Notes: a model not told the origin generated them from the letters alone. 64,000 nucleotides of DNA from Rhynochetos jubatus (GCA_027574665.1 CM050650.1:104505086-104569085); one strand, 5' to 3'; counted from the stretch's first letter, positions 37,218 to 48,341 are shown. Program-made: numbers and translations.

Positions 37218-39202
37218 ACGTTTCCCTGGTTTTTAAATTTGCATTCTTTAGCGAAATGTCCTTTCTTTCCACAGGCCCAACACGGTCCCCTCGGTCGATT
37301 TTGACGCGGGGGGGGCGCTGTGGGTGGGTCCCCAAAGTAAGGGCAGTTTGCCACTATGTGGCCTGCCTGACCACATTTAAAACATACCATCACATTAGCT
37401 ATTGCGGTGCGAACAGCTACCTGAATTGGGGCTAAATGCTCTTCCTTTGCGACATGCTTGATCATGGCTGTGATACTTGACCCTGCTGGCAGTGATCGCA
37501 GGATTTCTTTGGTTGCCGAATTACACTGCTGGCGTAAACAATCTGCAACGACCGGGCCTTTCGCTTCCGCGGGCAGGGTCGAGGAGTCGACCGCTGCTTG
37601 AAGGCGATCCACAAACTGCGTAAAGCTCTCGCTTTCATTTTGCTTAATTGTGGACCATGGTGATGGCTTGACAATAACTCTAGAAGCGGTGCGAATAGCT
37701 TCTCTAGCCGCGCGAGTAGTTGTCACAATTTCATAGGCCCCCAGGCCCTGGGCCTGCGCCTGGGGGGTAATCATTGTTGGGTCTGTACCTATCAGTCGCT
37801 GCACGCCGGACCCATATAACGGGTGATCCGCCCCAGTTACTTGGGCTAGTTGCCTCATACAGTTGTCCTCCCATTCTTGTTTAAAAACAATCATTCCTGC
37901 CCCATCAAAGATCAATCTACACATTTGTTTTATATCAAACGGGAGCAGATCGTCTCCCCCGAAAATACCATCTATGAGGGTGCAGACCATGGCAGAATTA
38001 AGCCCTTTATCTGCAATTGCCTTAGCAATCGCTTGTATATCCTTAGGGTTTATTGGCGAGTGGACCCTCTGTCCCCTGTCTGTCACCCAGACCGGGAACG
38101 CTAGCGTGGCTGATGGGGCCCAATCGGCACACGCAATTTTTATTTTCCTCCAATCAGTGAGAGGAATATTTTCCTCTCGGGGTCCCTTTTTATTTTGGAT
38201 GGGAGTATTTTGGCTTTTGAATGTATCTAGTCTCATTTCCTCCTCCTCTGAGTTTGAATCGGTTGCGAGCCGCTCGTCCCAGCTAGTGTCTGACTCAGAG
38301 CCGGAGCTCGACTGACCGGGTACTTCCGGTTTTCCGTACCTTTTTGTTGGGACCCGGCCCCGCCCGCTTCTTCTGTGGGCGGGTCGTTCCCTCCCTCTTG
38401 ACTCGGCCCTCCTTCCTGTGTCGTCCCGCCCTCTGCGCGACGGGGTGTTCGCCCTACTGGGGCGTTTCTCCAGATGGCCGCTGTGATTGGCTTTCCGCCC
38501 TTCGATCACGCTCCCCTCCTTCCCCCTATCGCCCCCGCCCTCTTTCTCTTTCCCGTTCTCCTCCCTTTCTTGTTCTCGCGCGTTTGATGTTGCTAACGCT
38601 TCCTCCTTATCTTCACCACAGGCATCTTCGCCCCGCCCTTCTTCTTTCTGTCCGGCGCCATTTTGGGGCGTATAGGGCGGCGGTTTAACCCAACCCTCCT
38701 GCGACTCTGGTCTCTCCGCCGCGCCCCTGGCTTCCTCGGCTAGCCCACCCCAGAAAGATTTAGCTTGTTTCTGCGCTTCCGTAGGCGGGTCGGGGTTCGG
38801 GAGTTGAGGGGGCGTGTCGCCCTCTTGCCGGTCTTTAGGCTCAGCAGAATCATTACCGTCTGGGGGGTGCAAAGTCTGTGTGGCTGCCCCGACTGCCGTT
38901 TTCGGGGCGGCCAACAAACGGTCCTTTGCCACCCTCCAGGTCTCCTGTTCTTTTAAAGTCTTCTGCAGTGCCTGTACGACTCTCCCCCACGACTTAAGGT
39001 TTTTCCCACAGCCCGAGGACATAGTCTCCTCGGCTAACGCTTTAGTGTATTTATCCCACACCTCAGGGTGGAAAATATCCACTGGCTGGTCAATGACCCC
39101 AGTTTTAAAAGGCCTCGCAACTGCGAGAGTAAAATCTTTGGGTTTACAATCAATACCCCACTGCTCATATAATAACAATACGACCTTCACAAGGGCTTCC
39201 AT
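37007..39202 (-). CDS. gag: Retroviral Gag polyprotein, intact ORF
   Basis: 731 codons from the ATG at 39200-39202 to the stop at 37007. The start was chosen because the start of the protein (MEALVKVV) resembles alpharetroviral matrix and because the longer frame upstream begins before the likely transcription start. The second residue is E, so there is no N-myristoylation signal. A PPPY late-domain motif lies at about residues 174-177. Residues ~185-330 are highly charged (E/K/R/G). Capsid follows, with a major homology region (IKQNESESFTQFVDRL, ~519-534), then two CCHC zinc knuckles (CFKCGQAGHIVANC at ~607-620; CWACGKKGHFAKEC at ~641-654). Gag assembles particles and packages RNA. No stop or frameshift interrupts it. 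Confidence 0.93.
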   Translation of the reverse strand: MEALVKVVLLLYEQWGIDCKPKDFTLAVARPFKTGVIDQPVDIFHPEVWDKYTKALAEETMSSGCGKNLKSWGRVVQALQKTLKEQETWRVAKDRLLAAPKTAVGAATQTLHPPDGNDSAEPKDRQEGDTPPQLPNPDPPTEAQKQAKSFWGGLAEEARGAAERPESQEGWVKPPPYTPQNGAGQKEEGRGEDACGEDKEEALATSNAREQEREENGKEKEGGGDRGKEGSVIEGRKANHSGHLEKRPSRANTPSRRGRDDTGRRAESRGRERPAHRRSGRGRVPTKRYGKPEVPGQSSSGSESDTSWDERLATDSNSEEEEMRLDTFKSQNTPIQNKKGPREENIPLTDWRKIKIACADWAPSATLAFPVWVTDRGQRVHSPINPKDIQAIAKAIADKGLNSAMVCTLIDGIFGGDDLLPFDIKQMCRLIFDGAGMIVFKQEWEDNCMRQLAQVTGADHPLYGSGVQRLIGTDPTMITPQAQAQGLGAYEIVTTTRAAREAIRTASRVIVKPSPWSTIKQNESESFTQFVDRLQAAVDSSTLPAEAKGPVVADCLRQQCNSATKEILRSLPAGSSITAMIKHVAKEEHLAPIQVAVRTAIANVMVCFKCGQAGHIVANCPYFGDPPTAPPPRQNRPRGPCWACGKKGHFAKECKFKNQGNVWGRGHPGRAQPSPAWDIRRPSYANPRWNLLPPREPTNFMTPPTNHPNQSLPQEQQQPAPGDETLGWPWQ
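37157..37226 (-). promoter_or_regulatory. gag-pro -1 frameshift signal with predicted pseudoknot
   Basis: The slippery heptamer G GGA AAC (37220-37226) is in the gag frame, the same type used at gag-pro by type D simian retroviruses. After a 6-nt spacer, GGGAGGGGG (37205-37213) can pair with CCCTCTCCC (37178-37186), nine pairs with one G-U. The loop element GGGCCGC (37193-37199) is perfectly complementary to GCGGCCC (37157-37163), giving an H-type pseudoknot. A -1 shift here enters the open protease frame. Confidence 0.85.
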
Positions 39203-39285
39203 CCTCCTTGTTGGTCCGGGAGCGTCCTCCCCGCCGGGCTGGTCCAGCCGCTCCGGCCGCCGTTCACCCGAATCCAGGCGAGTTT
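39203..39285 (-). other. Proviral 5' leader after the PBS
   Basis: Only 83 bp between PBS and gag ATG, GC-rich. The gag frame is open through the leader, PBS and into the LTR. An upstream AUG in another frame lies at 39375-39377 in the LTR-derived leader. A packaging signal would have to be here or extend into gag. Confidence 0.6.
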
Positions 39286-39303
39286 TCCCGGGTTTCGGCA
39301 CCA
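39286..39303 (-). promoter_or_regulatory. Primer-binding site for tRNA-Phe
   Basis: The sense-strand TGGTGCCGAAACCCGGGA begins 2 nt after the LTR end. Its complement, TCCCGGGTTTCGGCACCA, is the 3' end (with CCA) of vertebrate tRNA-Phe as I recall it, 18 of 18. It primes minus-strand DNA synthesis. Avian leukosis viruses use tRNA-Trp instead. Confidence 0.88.
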
Positions 39304-39436
39304 CTTGTTGCCTTCGCAAGGCGTGGCGACCTGGTTCAGGAACGGCACGGCGACCCCCCCCGGGCCGCTCGGGCCATCTGCTCACAGACACCAATGTGGT
39401 GGACGGCAAATGGCGTTTATTGATGTGTAACACCGC

Positions 39437-39443
39437 ATTATAT
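39437..39443 (-). promoter_or_regulatory. TATA-like box of the proviral promoter
   Basis: The sense strand reads CATATAATG, about 25-30 bp upstream of the expected R start. The 3' LTR has the same at 34639-34645. Confidence 0.65.
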
Positions 39444-39454
39444 GGCTTAGGTTT

Positions 39455-39469
39455 GTCACGTCACTTCCG
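39455..39469 (-). promoter_or_regulatory. ETS/CRE-like composite enhancer site in U3
   Basis: The sense-strand CGGAAGTGACGTGAC joins an ETS core (CGGAAGT) to a CRE half-site (TGACGT). Such composites bind ETS and CREB/ATF factors in vertebrate promoters. The position just upstream of the TATA-like box fits a proximal enhancer. Confidence 0.55.
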
Positions 39470-39571
39470 TCTGTTTACATTGCAAACTACACGCTACTGG
39501 CTATCAGGGGAGGGTCCCTGTCTTTCCGTACAGCACGTAATCTTCCGGCCGCCAGATCCTAACTACCCACA

Positions 39572-39577
39572 GTGGTG
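39572..39577. repeat. Target-site duplication, right copy (gtggtg)
   Basis: Matches 34502-34507 exactly and abuts the LTR terminus CCCACA. Confidence 0.95.
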
Positions 39578-42500
39578 ACTCCATATAAACATGCTTTTAA
39601 TACTTTTGTACTGTTACATATAATGTTGTAATTCCTTACATAGTTTATTTACATAGTTTGTAAGCAACTACTTTCTTGTGTTCATTTCCATGCAATTACA
39701 TGTTCTAGTATGCTGAGGTAAAACCATAATATCTTATTAACCACTATTTTCTACATCTTCTAGTCTTTCAGTCTCCCTTCTAATAGAGGGGTTTCCATGA
39801 CTCTTATTTTTATCATGCATATCCCATTACAACTCCACTGTAGTTTTCTTCATTAATTTGTTTGAAGTGACCAGGTCAGATTTCCTTGTTAAGGCATGGC
39901 ATTATCTAAGAATTTGTTGTCACAGTCTTTCACATGGATCAAGTTTCCAGCGTCCAAATATCTTTTTTTTCCCAAAGTAGTCTCCAAGAAGTTGCACAGA
40001 GTAGAATCTGTTTTGACCAATGTTAATTATCTCAGAAACAAAGTTTCTTTTACAATTTGCAGCCTACCAACCTAGTTTTGTAACATGGATTAATTTTTTT
40101 TTTTTTAATAGTTTTTCTCTTCTTTCTTTCTTGTATGATGAAAAGGAACTTTGTGGGTGTATATAGAAAGGCTATTTAAGCCACCTAAGTCTGTGGATCA
40201 TGTCCTAGTATATCTTGTTTCTAGAAGTTTCTAGAAGTTAACCAATGTCTTACCTTGGATGTTCATCATCTCTTACCCTGTGTCTATTTAGTTCCATAAT
40301 TTCTTGTTTAATGGGTTGCTTCAAATGCTTTCTGAAGTCCAAATAAATTAGTTAGATATCTTTTACTGACTGCTTAGCTGAAATATTGCAAACATTGTTG
40401 CCCATTGCAAACCCATATGATTTTAAGGTGATTTATAATTATCACTCTAATTATATTTTCAGGCTTCCTGTTCAGATCCACTGTGTTCATTTTTGGTGGG
40501 ACATTAAAGGTTGTCACTGATCTATTCCTTCAAATCTGCCACTGATTTTTGTAACTAAGTGGCTCAATTGTTCAACTGTTAAATTCTTTCAAAAGTACCA
40601 GATAAAAGCCAGCATGTTAGGCCGTGGATGTTCTATGCTGTAATATTAATTAATCATGTAGTTCCTTAACTGTCTTTTGGGTACTTCTGTGTTCAGTGGG
40701 GCCTTAACTTTATGTGAAAAGATTAGCCTCCATCCTGCGTATACTTTTAACAAAGAGAAGCATGGTATAAAATCATTAGTTGCTTTCATGCCATTTCCCC
40801 CTTTTTTCCATTTTGTTCAGGTTCAAATCACTTCCCCAAGGTTTTTTGTGTGATTCACAAATTCATCATGCATTTCTAATTCGAATACTTCTCCCAGAGG
40901 ATTATGGATGGACCTTACCTGATGTTGACAGTGCTGCCGTCCCTGGGCTAGAGTGAATCATCTCCTGGGCAGACTGCAGAAAAACCTTCTTACTGAAATA
41001 CCTAATACTTCATTTAACTTTAAAAAAAAGCCATTAACCTGTTCAGAAGGAAAAGAGCTATTCTGAATGGAAGTAGCATACCCAAGCCTGGCATCTAATC
41101 TTCTGTATGTTGAAAACTGTGATTCATGTAAACATATCGCATGCTCATCAGACCTCATGCAAGTGCAAAAAAAAAAAAATGTGTTTTTCCTACAGAGTCT
41201 TCATCAAGATGCCACATAAAAATAATTGAACAACTTTGGGTTGATAATAGGTAGAGATTGAAGAAATGCCTTGGGATACCAAGTCAGGGATGTTTATGAT
41301 GGATTTCTAACTGAATTGTTTAATTTGCTCCTTTGGGCCAAGCAAAGCTACAATTACTTCAGGGCTTTCACTTCCACTATTCTATCAATAATTGCTTGTG
41401 TGAGTTCTACTACAGCCTTTCAAATTCCCTGTAATGTTGTATCTTATATTTTTCCTGTCATAATTTTCACTTCTTTCTTTTAAATTTGAGTATGGTCCTA
41501 CTACCACTCTGTGGAAAAGAGCTTCAGCTTTCCTAAACAGGCAGACCTACAGAGTGGAGGTGTGAGAGCTTTATAACTCAGTATTCAACGACCTTAACCC
41601 TTCCAAAGCTTACAGGTTTTTGCTATAAAATACCAATATTTCTTATGTTTGTCAAGGCTTGAGAGTGTTCTTATGTTGTATAAAGACATATATCTTTAAA
41701 TGGCACCAATGGATGTCTTCCCAAAATACTCACAGACGTCCCAGCAGATCACGTATCTGTCCTGAATACCACTGTGTCCCAGTCATTTCCAGCTGCAGCC
41801 ATGCTCATGCAGTGCTAGAAACGACTGTTCGATAATGGGATAAAGCAGAGACTCAAGCAATCCAGCACCAGCAAGTGTAATCACTGACTGCATACTTCAT
41901 CAGTTCCTGCCATCAGAAACCAAACGGGATGGCTAATTTTTACAGAAAATGAAAACTTGAATATTATCATCTGGACAGAACTTTCCATTTTGAATTAAAA
42001 TGGAAATGATTTGAAATCAATAAAGAAGAGGAAAATTGTTAAGATACTGGAAAGCGACAAAATAGATTCTAATTTATTCAGATTACAGAGCTTTCGAAGT
42101 ACAGAAATATTCCATAATTCAAAGGAAACAGATGAACTGCTAGCTAAAAATGGAAAAAAAATGCCTTGACTTTCACATTGGAAGGACAGTTATTTTCTAC
42201 AGTTTTTGCAACGAGCTAAAATGAGCAATTTATTTTGTATTTATTTGTCTTCAGACATGTTTCTATTTATGGCCACATCGTATGCTGAATGGAATCTTAA
42301 AATAGTGAGGCCGGGTTCACTGGATGACTCAGTGGATCGGCGTGCAGAAGAGGGTGAATGCAGCCGCTCTGTGGTGGAAAAAAGGGCATGATGGCAGCAA
42401 GTGAGCCTTCTTCCTCCCCAGTGGGTATCTGCAGGCTGCTGTGGAAGCAGCCAGTCCCGTCGCAGCATGACACTTCGGAAATAGCCACAGTTAATATTTG

Positions 42501-42598
42501 ACATCCCTCTGTTGGTCTTATTAATTGAGAGGTTAAAGGCTAAATAAACGGTGGTGCAAAATATTGCCTCTCAAGTTTTGTGAGCACGGGGGTCAAGT
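39578..42598. other. AT-rich non-coding DNA
   Basis: No gene or dispersed repeat recognised. Short T/A runs, and a small 10-bp tandem (tttctagaag twice) near 40219. The segment about 42290-42500 is less AT-rich, but no protein or repeat was recognised. Confidence 0.5.
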
Positions 42599-43542
42599 TG
42601 AAGAATAACAATGGATAAGGATGGAATGCTGCCCTTACAGTCAACAGCAGCCCACACACTCTGTGGATCAACTAAAATTTTCTCTATTCCACAATACCAC
42701 ACTGGGACAGGTGTCCAGGTGTTGGGCAGCAGGGGCTGCAGGAGAGTTGTTGTGAGGAGAGGCCAGGGCTGCTCCGTGCTGGACACAGCCAGGACCAGCC
42801 AGCTCCAACTGACCCACTGCAGGGCATGGCTAAGCCCCGCAGCCAAGATGGGGGTGCATCTGAGAAAGCCTATTTCGGAAAGGACTGAGGAAAAAAGGGT
42901 GAGAGAAACAACCCTGTGAACAGCAAGGTGAGAGCAGGAGGGGGAGGAGTTGCTGCAGGCACCAAAGCAGAGATTCCCCGGCAGCCTGTGGGTCTCTCCC
43001 ACACCAAAGCAGATATCCTCCACTGCAGCCCATGGAGGACACCATGATGGGGCAGGTGGATATTTCCCAAAGGAACTGCAGCTTGCCGAGGTCACCACAC
43101 TGGAGGAGGATTCTCTGAAGGGCGGCAGCCTGTGGAAGGACTTACACTGGGACAGGGGAGAGGTGTGAGGAGGAAGGAGCAGCAAAGCGGAGCTGTCATG
43201 GGCAGATCTCAACCCCCATTCCCCCTCCCCCTGCACCATTTCGGGCTGTGGGAGGAGGTAGGGAAGTTGGGAATGAAGGAGTGAAAGTGAGTAGGTGGGG
43301 AAAAGGTGGTTTAGATTTTGTATTTTTTTCTCACTAACTACATCTATTTTAACTGGCAATGAATTAAATTAATTTTCTTCAAGTTAAGTCTTATTTTGTC
43401 TGTGGTAGTTAAAGGTGAATTTCCCATCTTTATCTTCATCTATGAGATTTTCCATCTATTTTCCCATTTGTTTTGTTAAGGAGGGGAAGTGAGAGAACAG
43501 CTGGGTGGTGGTCTGACAGGGAGCTAAGGTCATGTCATCACA
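42599..43542 (+). mobile_element. Solo LTR, ERVL-like avian family, long type
   Basis: The 3' two thirds match an avian ERVL-type LTR. They show ggaatgaaggagtgaaagtg, then tttaactggcaatgaattaa (a decayed poly(A)-signal region) and gtgagagaacagctgggtgg, ending near catgtcatcaca. The 5' part is GC-rich (ctggacacagccaggaccag). No internal retroviral region flanks it. The start is uncertain and no target duplication was identified. The antisense open frame of 262 codons across it (42571-43359) has no domain and is read as LTR sequence. Confidence 0.7.
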
Positions 43543-46500
43543 GGCAGCTCTCATCAACACAAAATTCACTGATTTCTATTTTAAAGTAATAATTGGGTTT
43601 AGGTTTTTTTTTTTTTTTCTCCAATTAAAGTCCTTCTCAGTTCTGAAAATAAAGGCAACATTCTTACCTGTGTTAGAAAAAAAGCATCCTAGAAGTGAGT
43701 AAGTGCTTGCTAACAGAGAGCAAAAGTTATCCCCAGAAGACTGTTACGGAGTCTACCAACTTTGCATGCTGTGTAAATGCAATTGCAGGTCAGTATTTGC
43801 CATCCTTTCCAGGAACTATATTCAAGAAACTCTCTGGCTTGTTTGAGGCCAATCATTTTCTGATGAACAGGGTAACTTGTTTCTACTGCCAACAAGACTT
43901 AATAGATTGTGTATAACTCTGCCTTCTCCTCTCCTGAGGATGACTGTTGGGACTTTGTAGTTATGTTATAAAATCCAACAGACTTTTTATGCTTCTAAAC
44001 ATGTATTATGAATGCACCTTAATTTTAATTAGAAGAGGGATTGTTTTGGAGATTAGTTTCTCCTGAAGATACTTTCTGGTAAGTGGTCAGAGTGAATATA
44101 CTCTGAGTACCTTCCTGTCCCATCTACTTCTCCATCAATTGTCAGAGCCAGATCCAGCTGGCCTGGCCAGGTGATTGCATTTTAGAGAATGGGGCATCAG
44201 GTGATTAAAAGATGGTGACGAACGTATGAAGGTGGTTTTGGGTGAATACTGAGGTATGCTTTATGTGTGGATCAACATACCAATCTCTGTGAAGGTATGC
44301 ATAAATCTATACAAATAAGTAAAATTAGTTGTGTTCTTTCAAACACAAGTTTTTAAATAGGCTTTTCTTCAAAACCCCTTTTTTATGCTTATTTTTTTAT
44401 CAATTTCTATGAAGTCTCTAGTGAAGACTGAGACTATGAACTACTGTTGTTTCTGCTGACAAGAGCCTATGAGATCCCATAGAAAATGGAAGAAATTACT
44501 GCACTTTTATTAAAAACAAGCAGACAAACAAACCTTAGCATTACAATGGGAAGGTATTGTAGCTCTCACAGCATTGCTTTTCTGTGCTCTGCTGTCCCCA
44601 AGGAAAGTATGTGTTGAAACAGACGTCATTGGTACAGATGCTCAGCAGCTACTTCTGGATATAGTTAAGAATAGACTGTTCTGCAATATTTTTCTTTAAT
44701 GAATTGCCAGGTGCATTTTTGATATGACAATGTTTCCTTACAATTCCATTTTCCTTTGGAAAACTGTCCAAAATGCTTTCTCATTACCTGGTTTTTATTA
44801 CGTTTTTATAACTTCTGATTTTTCTCTATCATTCTTTTGCTGTTGATGCTGTGGATTTGTGCTAACTTACGTTGTTCATTTTTCTGCTTCCGAGAAAAAA
44901 AAAAAAAAAAATCTACTGATAGCAATAGTTTCATCTGAATATAAATATTTACTCTGAAAATACATGGTGAATATTTGCCATCATACCATCTGTTATGGTT
45001 AATTTATTCAGTTGGTAATGGTTTTTTTTTTCTTATCACTGCAAAAGCTTTTCCTATTTCAAATTTTCATCTTTCTTAGTATTGTTATTTCCCTTTCTCT
45101 CGCTTTTTTAAAATTTACTGGGAAAGGGGTTTTTTTTGTTTACTAACTTTAAAATGAATATTAAATTAGTGATTAATCCCAACACTTTTAAACACTTAAA
45201 AATAATTTAACTATAATCCAATACTCAGAAGAATATATGAAGAATTTTATACACAGTAACACACTTCTGCTGGAAACATAGAAAGAAATAAAAAGCTCCC
45301 ATACTGCCAGTTAAGTGTGAGGGATTAAGAGTAGGCCATTTTATTGACAGACAGGGAAATACTGATTGTGGCTATACTGTTGTGACCACCTGAATTCTGT
45401 TCTATTTGAAGGAAAATATTGAAAACTTTAATCATGGAACCAATATTTAGTGATCAGTTTACTAGTACGTCATCCTGTGAAAATCTGTGAACTTCTGACC
45501 CTCCTCCCTTCATTTCTTATGTTTGCAATAGGTTAATTAATAAATATGAGCTTCAAGGGAGGAATATCTACATCCCTTCAGGTCAGCAAGAAAATTTGTC
45601 CAATATTAAATATCAAAATCTAGCTGTCTGAGTACCAAGTAGGCATTAGTCGTTTCTGCTGTGAATTTAAAGTTGGCCATCTCATTATTCACAAATATAA
45701 AACAAAAGAAAAAGGCGTGAACCGTCTGAGCTATGTTATTTCAGTATCATTTCATTGACTCTGTATATCAATACTTCAAGCCCCGATCCCTGAAAGAAAA
45801 TTAAAGTTTCTACTGAATCTACCTTCTGTAGTGTGGAGAGTAAAAGTGACCTCTTAGAAACTGAGAATGGAAATATTGTTCACTGGTTAATTAATGATGT
45901 TGCATGTGCCATAATCCAGTCAATTTTTGAATAAGATGCAATGCTGTAACTTTTGAAGGGATCAACAAGTAAAATAAATAGGAGGCTTATTAGAATGCAG
46001 AAGTGAGTCAGGAAAGAATGGTAAAAGACACAACCAGATATATTACTGGGATTTCATACTTTTAAAGAACTGTGTGTCTTTTGGATGTAGCAACAATGTC
46101 AGTATAGGTAAATATGACATTAGATATGCCTTGAAGAGGAAAGATATAGACAAACATTATTAGGTGATTTCACATGAAGTCTGGAATTAACAAGAAAATG
46201 GGTGATATATAGATAGGAGATTAAGTGCTGAAACAAGTGTTTTAGTGAGCAGAATGTGTGCTTCTGTGTGGAGGTTTTATAAATTGCAAGGTTCAGATCC
46301 TCGTTTATACTAAGGAACTTTATGAGAAATGAGAATCAGATTATCTTGATAACAGACACAACCACTAAAAGTTACATAGAGCTACTTTAGTTCTGATCTT
46401 CGTGTGACTTGTCTTGTAGTGGAAAATTGTGCTACAGCACTTCGAGTGGACTTATTCACAGTTACTTCTTTCAGATTATGATTGTTCTTGCATTTCATGT

Positions 46501-46546
46501 GCCTTTTATAGTCATATTTGACACTTGTTTTGTGTTTGGTTTTTTT

Positions 46547-46564
46547 GGGGGGGGGGGGGGGGGG
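46547..46564 (+). repeat. G18 homopolymer
   Basis: 18 consecutive G after a T run, followed by ttgtgttggggagggag. It has strong potential for G-quadruplex formation on the plus strand. Confidence 0.92.
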
Positions 46565-48341
46565 TTGTGTTGGGGAGGGAGAGTAAGCTAGCACTTTTTC
46601 CCTAAAAAACTGTATTGATATTTTGGTAAGTTTAATTAGTTCTGTGTTTGCATCTTTGTAGCTTACCCATAGTCACATCTATATGAAGTAAACCTATGCT
46701 ATATTTAGCATGTTCATCTGTATGCAGACAGATATTTCCTTGAATAAACTGACCAGGCGTTCTGAATATGACATCAGATTAAAAATATTGCGAACAGTGT
46801 TTTCGCTGAGGACTGGTGGAAGTTATGTTGTTAAAAATTACTGGTACGTAAAAGAAATATGCAGTCATTCCCCACTGGGTTTGTTTCCATAGTGATGAGA
46901 AGGTTTCAATGTTAGTAACTCGGTGGATGTTTCAGATTTGGGTTTGATTCAATTACTAAAAACACCTTTTGGATCTAAGATTTTGTATTCTGCTGGGATT
47001 ATTCTGACTATGTATAGCAGCACAATCTATGACCATTTTTCTTCAAAGAATATGATATGGGGATGAGATTTATTTTAATTAATTCAGACATTTGAAATTA
47101 ATTGTCTAAGTCTAAGCTAGTCATTCTAAACTCTGTTTATATTAAATGGAAAAATTCTGCCACTTCCAGAAGCTGCTCTTATTGTATGCAATAAACATGT
47201 AGAATTGCATAGGATGAATGTTACTCAACATGGAGGGCCAGTTTTCAGGGCAGTGTTACTCTGGGGCAATGTGTGTTGCCACGTATCTGACACCTGCATG
47301 GACACATGCAGAAATCTGCTGCTCGAAGTAACGGATACATTAGACTTGAGATACCTGTATGATTTTGTGTGTCTTGAAGATTGTTTCAAAGCATGATCAT
47401 GCTCATTTAACCTAAACTGTCTCAAGAGAAGTTAACCTGTGCATAGGTAACTTCAGTAAAATGTTGCAGAGAAAAAGAATCCTAGGAACATAACTGACTT
47501 GCATCATTAATTCTCTCTCATTGGAAGGCTGACCTTGACAACACCTCAGTTCTGCTCATACTCTGCACAAGGGAATCAAAATATTTCTGAAGCCTAGCTG
47601 TAGGCTTCAGGGCAAAACAGTGACTTAGTGACCTGAGAGACATGAGAAGATGCTAAGGTGTCTACTACCTGATGATCTAAGCAGATAGATTCTCAGGTAC
47701 TGGTCTGAGCCCCACTGAGCATATAGTGCTGAGCCACAGTCTGAGCTATTCCCAAATTCAGTCCAGTGCTTTATTCAGTGTTTCACACTCCCTGTTCATG
47801 AACTGGACTTGTTCAAAACCTCATGCGTATGAGCAAATCCTAATGAAATGAGGGTTTGAGATTGGGAAAATTGTGGACTTTGAGTACAGCGGCTTGCTGG
47901 GAAGTATGGTTAGATGAAAGGCAACAGGTGTTACTACATCGAATTTATTGGTTGGTTGAGTTTTTTGTTTGTTGTTTTTTCTGTTTAGGAGCAAAGGAAA
48001 GAGTGCCCTGAGCATTCACTGGGTGCTTTTCCAGAGTTTTTCAGTCCAAAACATAAGTAAGATGGCTTGTACTCCCTGTGCTGGAATTCCCTCCGGGTTT
48101 TCTGGGTACTCTGTGCAAGCACTAACCTTTCACATCCAAGGACAACATTTTTGCAGTATTTTCCCACAGAATTCAATCAGTAAATAAGTTCCATCTTTCT
48201 GATTTGTTATGCTAAAACCTTTTAAATTGTAAGCCGTTAAAAGCTTTCCTAGCAACTCAGTCATGGTAGACATAAACTTATTTTCTTTAAGGACTCCCAC
48301 AGTCTGATACTTATACAACATTAGACTTTTTCCATGTTCCA

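Larger units (their letters stand above)
34508..39571 (-). mobile_element. Young class II endogenous retrovirus, internally deleted
   Basis: A 5,064-bp provirus on the minus strand in the order LTR, PBS, gag, pro, broken pol, env remnant, PPT, LTR. The LTRs are 266 bp each and identical as far as I can read, and the 6-bp target duplication is perfect, so insertion was recent. Class II (alpha/beta-like) assignment rests on the 6-bp duplication, two CCHC boxes, the major homology region, gag/pro/pol in three frames linked by -1 shifts, and an R/U5 region resembling that of avian leukosis viruses. The internal region is more GC- and CpG-rich than its AT-rich flanks. The reverse transcriptase core and most of env are missing, so this copy cannot replicate alone; gag and pro remain open. 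Confidence 0.97.
39306..39571 (-). repeat. 5' LTR of the provirus
   Basis: 266 bp, TG...CA, identical to the LTR at 34508-34773. On the sense strand U3 holds an ETS/CRE-like composite and a TATA-like box, then AATAAA. It then holds an R/U5 stretch (GCCATTTGCCGTCCACCACA) that strongly resembles the R region of avian leukosis-type LTRs. Transcription should start near 39410 and run toward lower coordinates. Confidence 0.97.

Noticed and set aside
38814..39578. 254-codon plus-strand ORF across the gag start and 5' LTR (and 37863-38315, 150 codons)
   Set aside because: Antisense to an intact, motif-rich gag. GC-rich sequence leaves shadow frames open, and there is no domain or promoter evidence for an antisense gene.
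42571..43359. 262-codon minus-strand ORF
   Set aside because: It lies antisense within a solo LTR, is rich in Ser/Leu/Pro from GC-rich repeat DNA, and has no recognisable domain.
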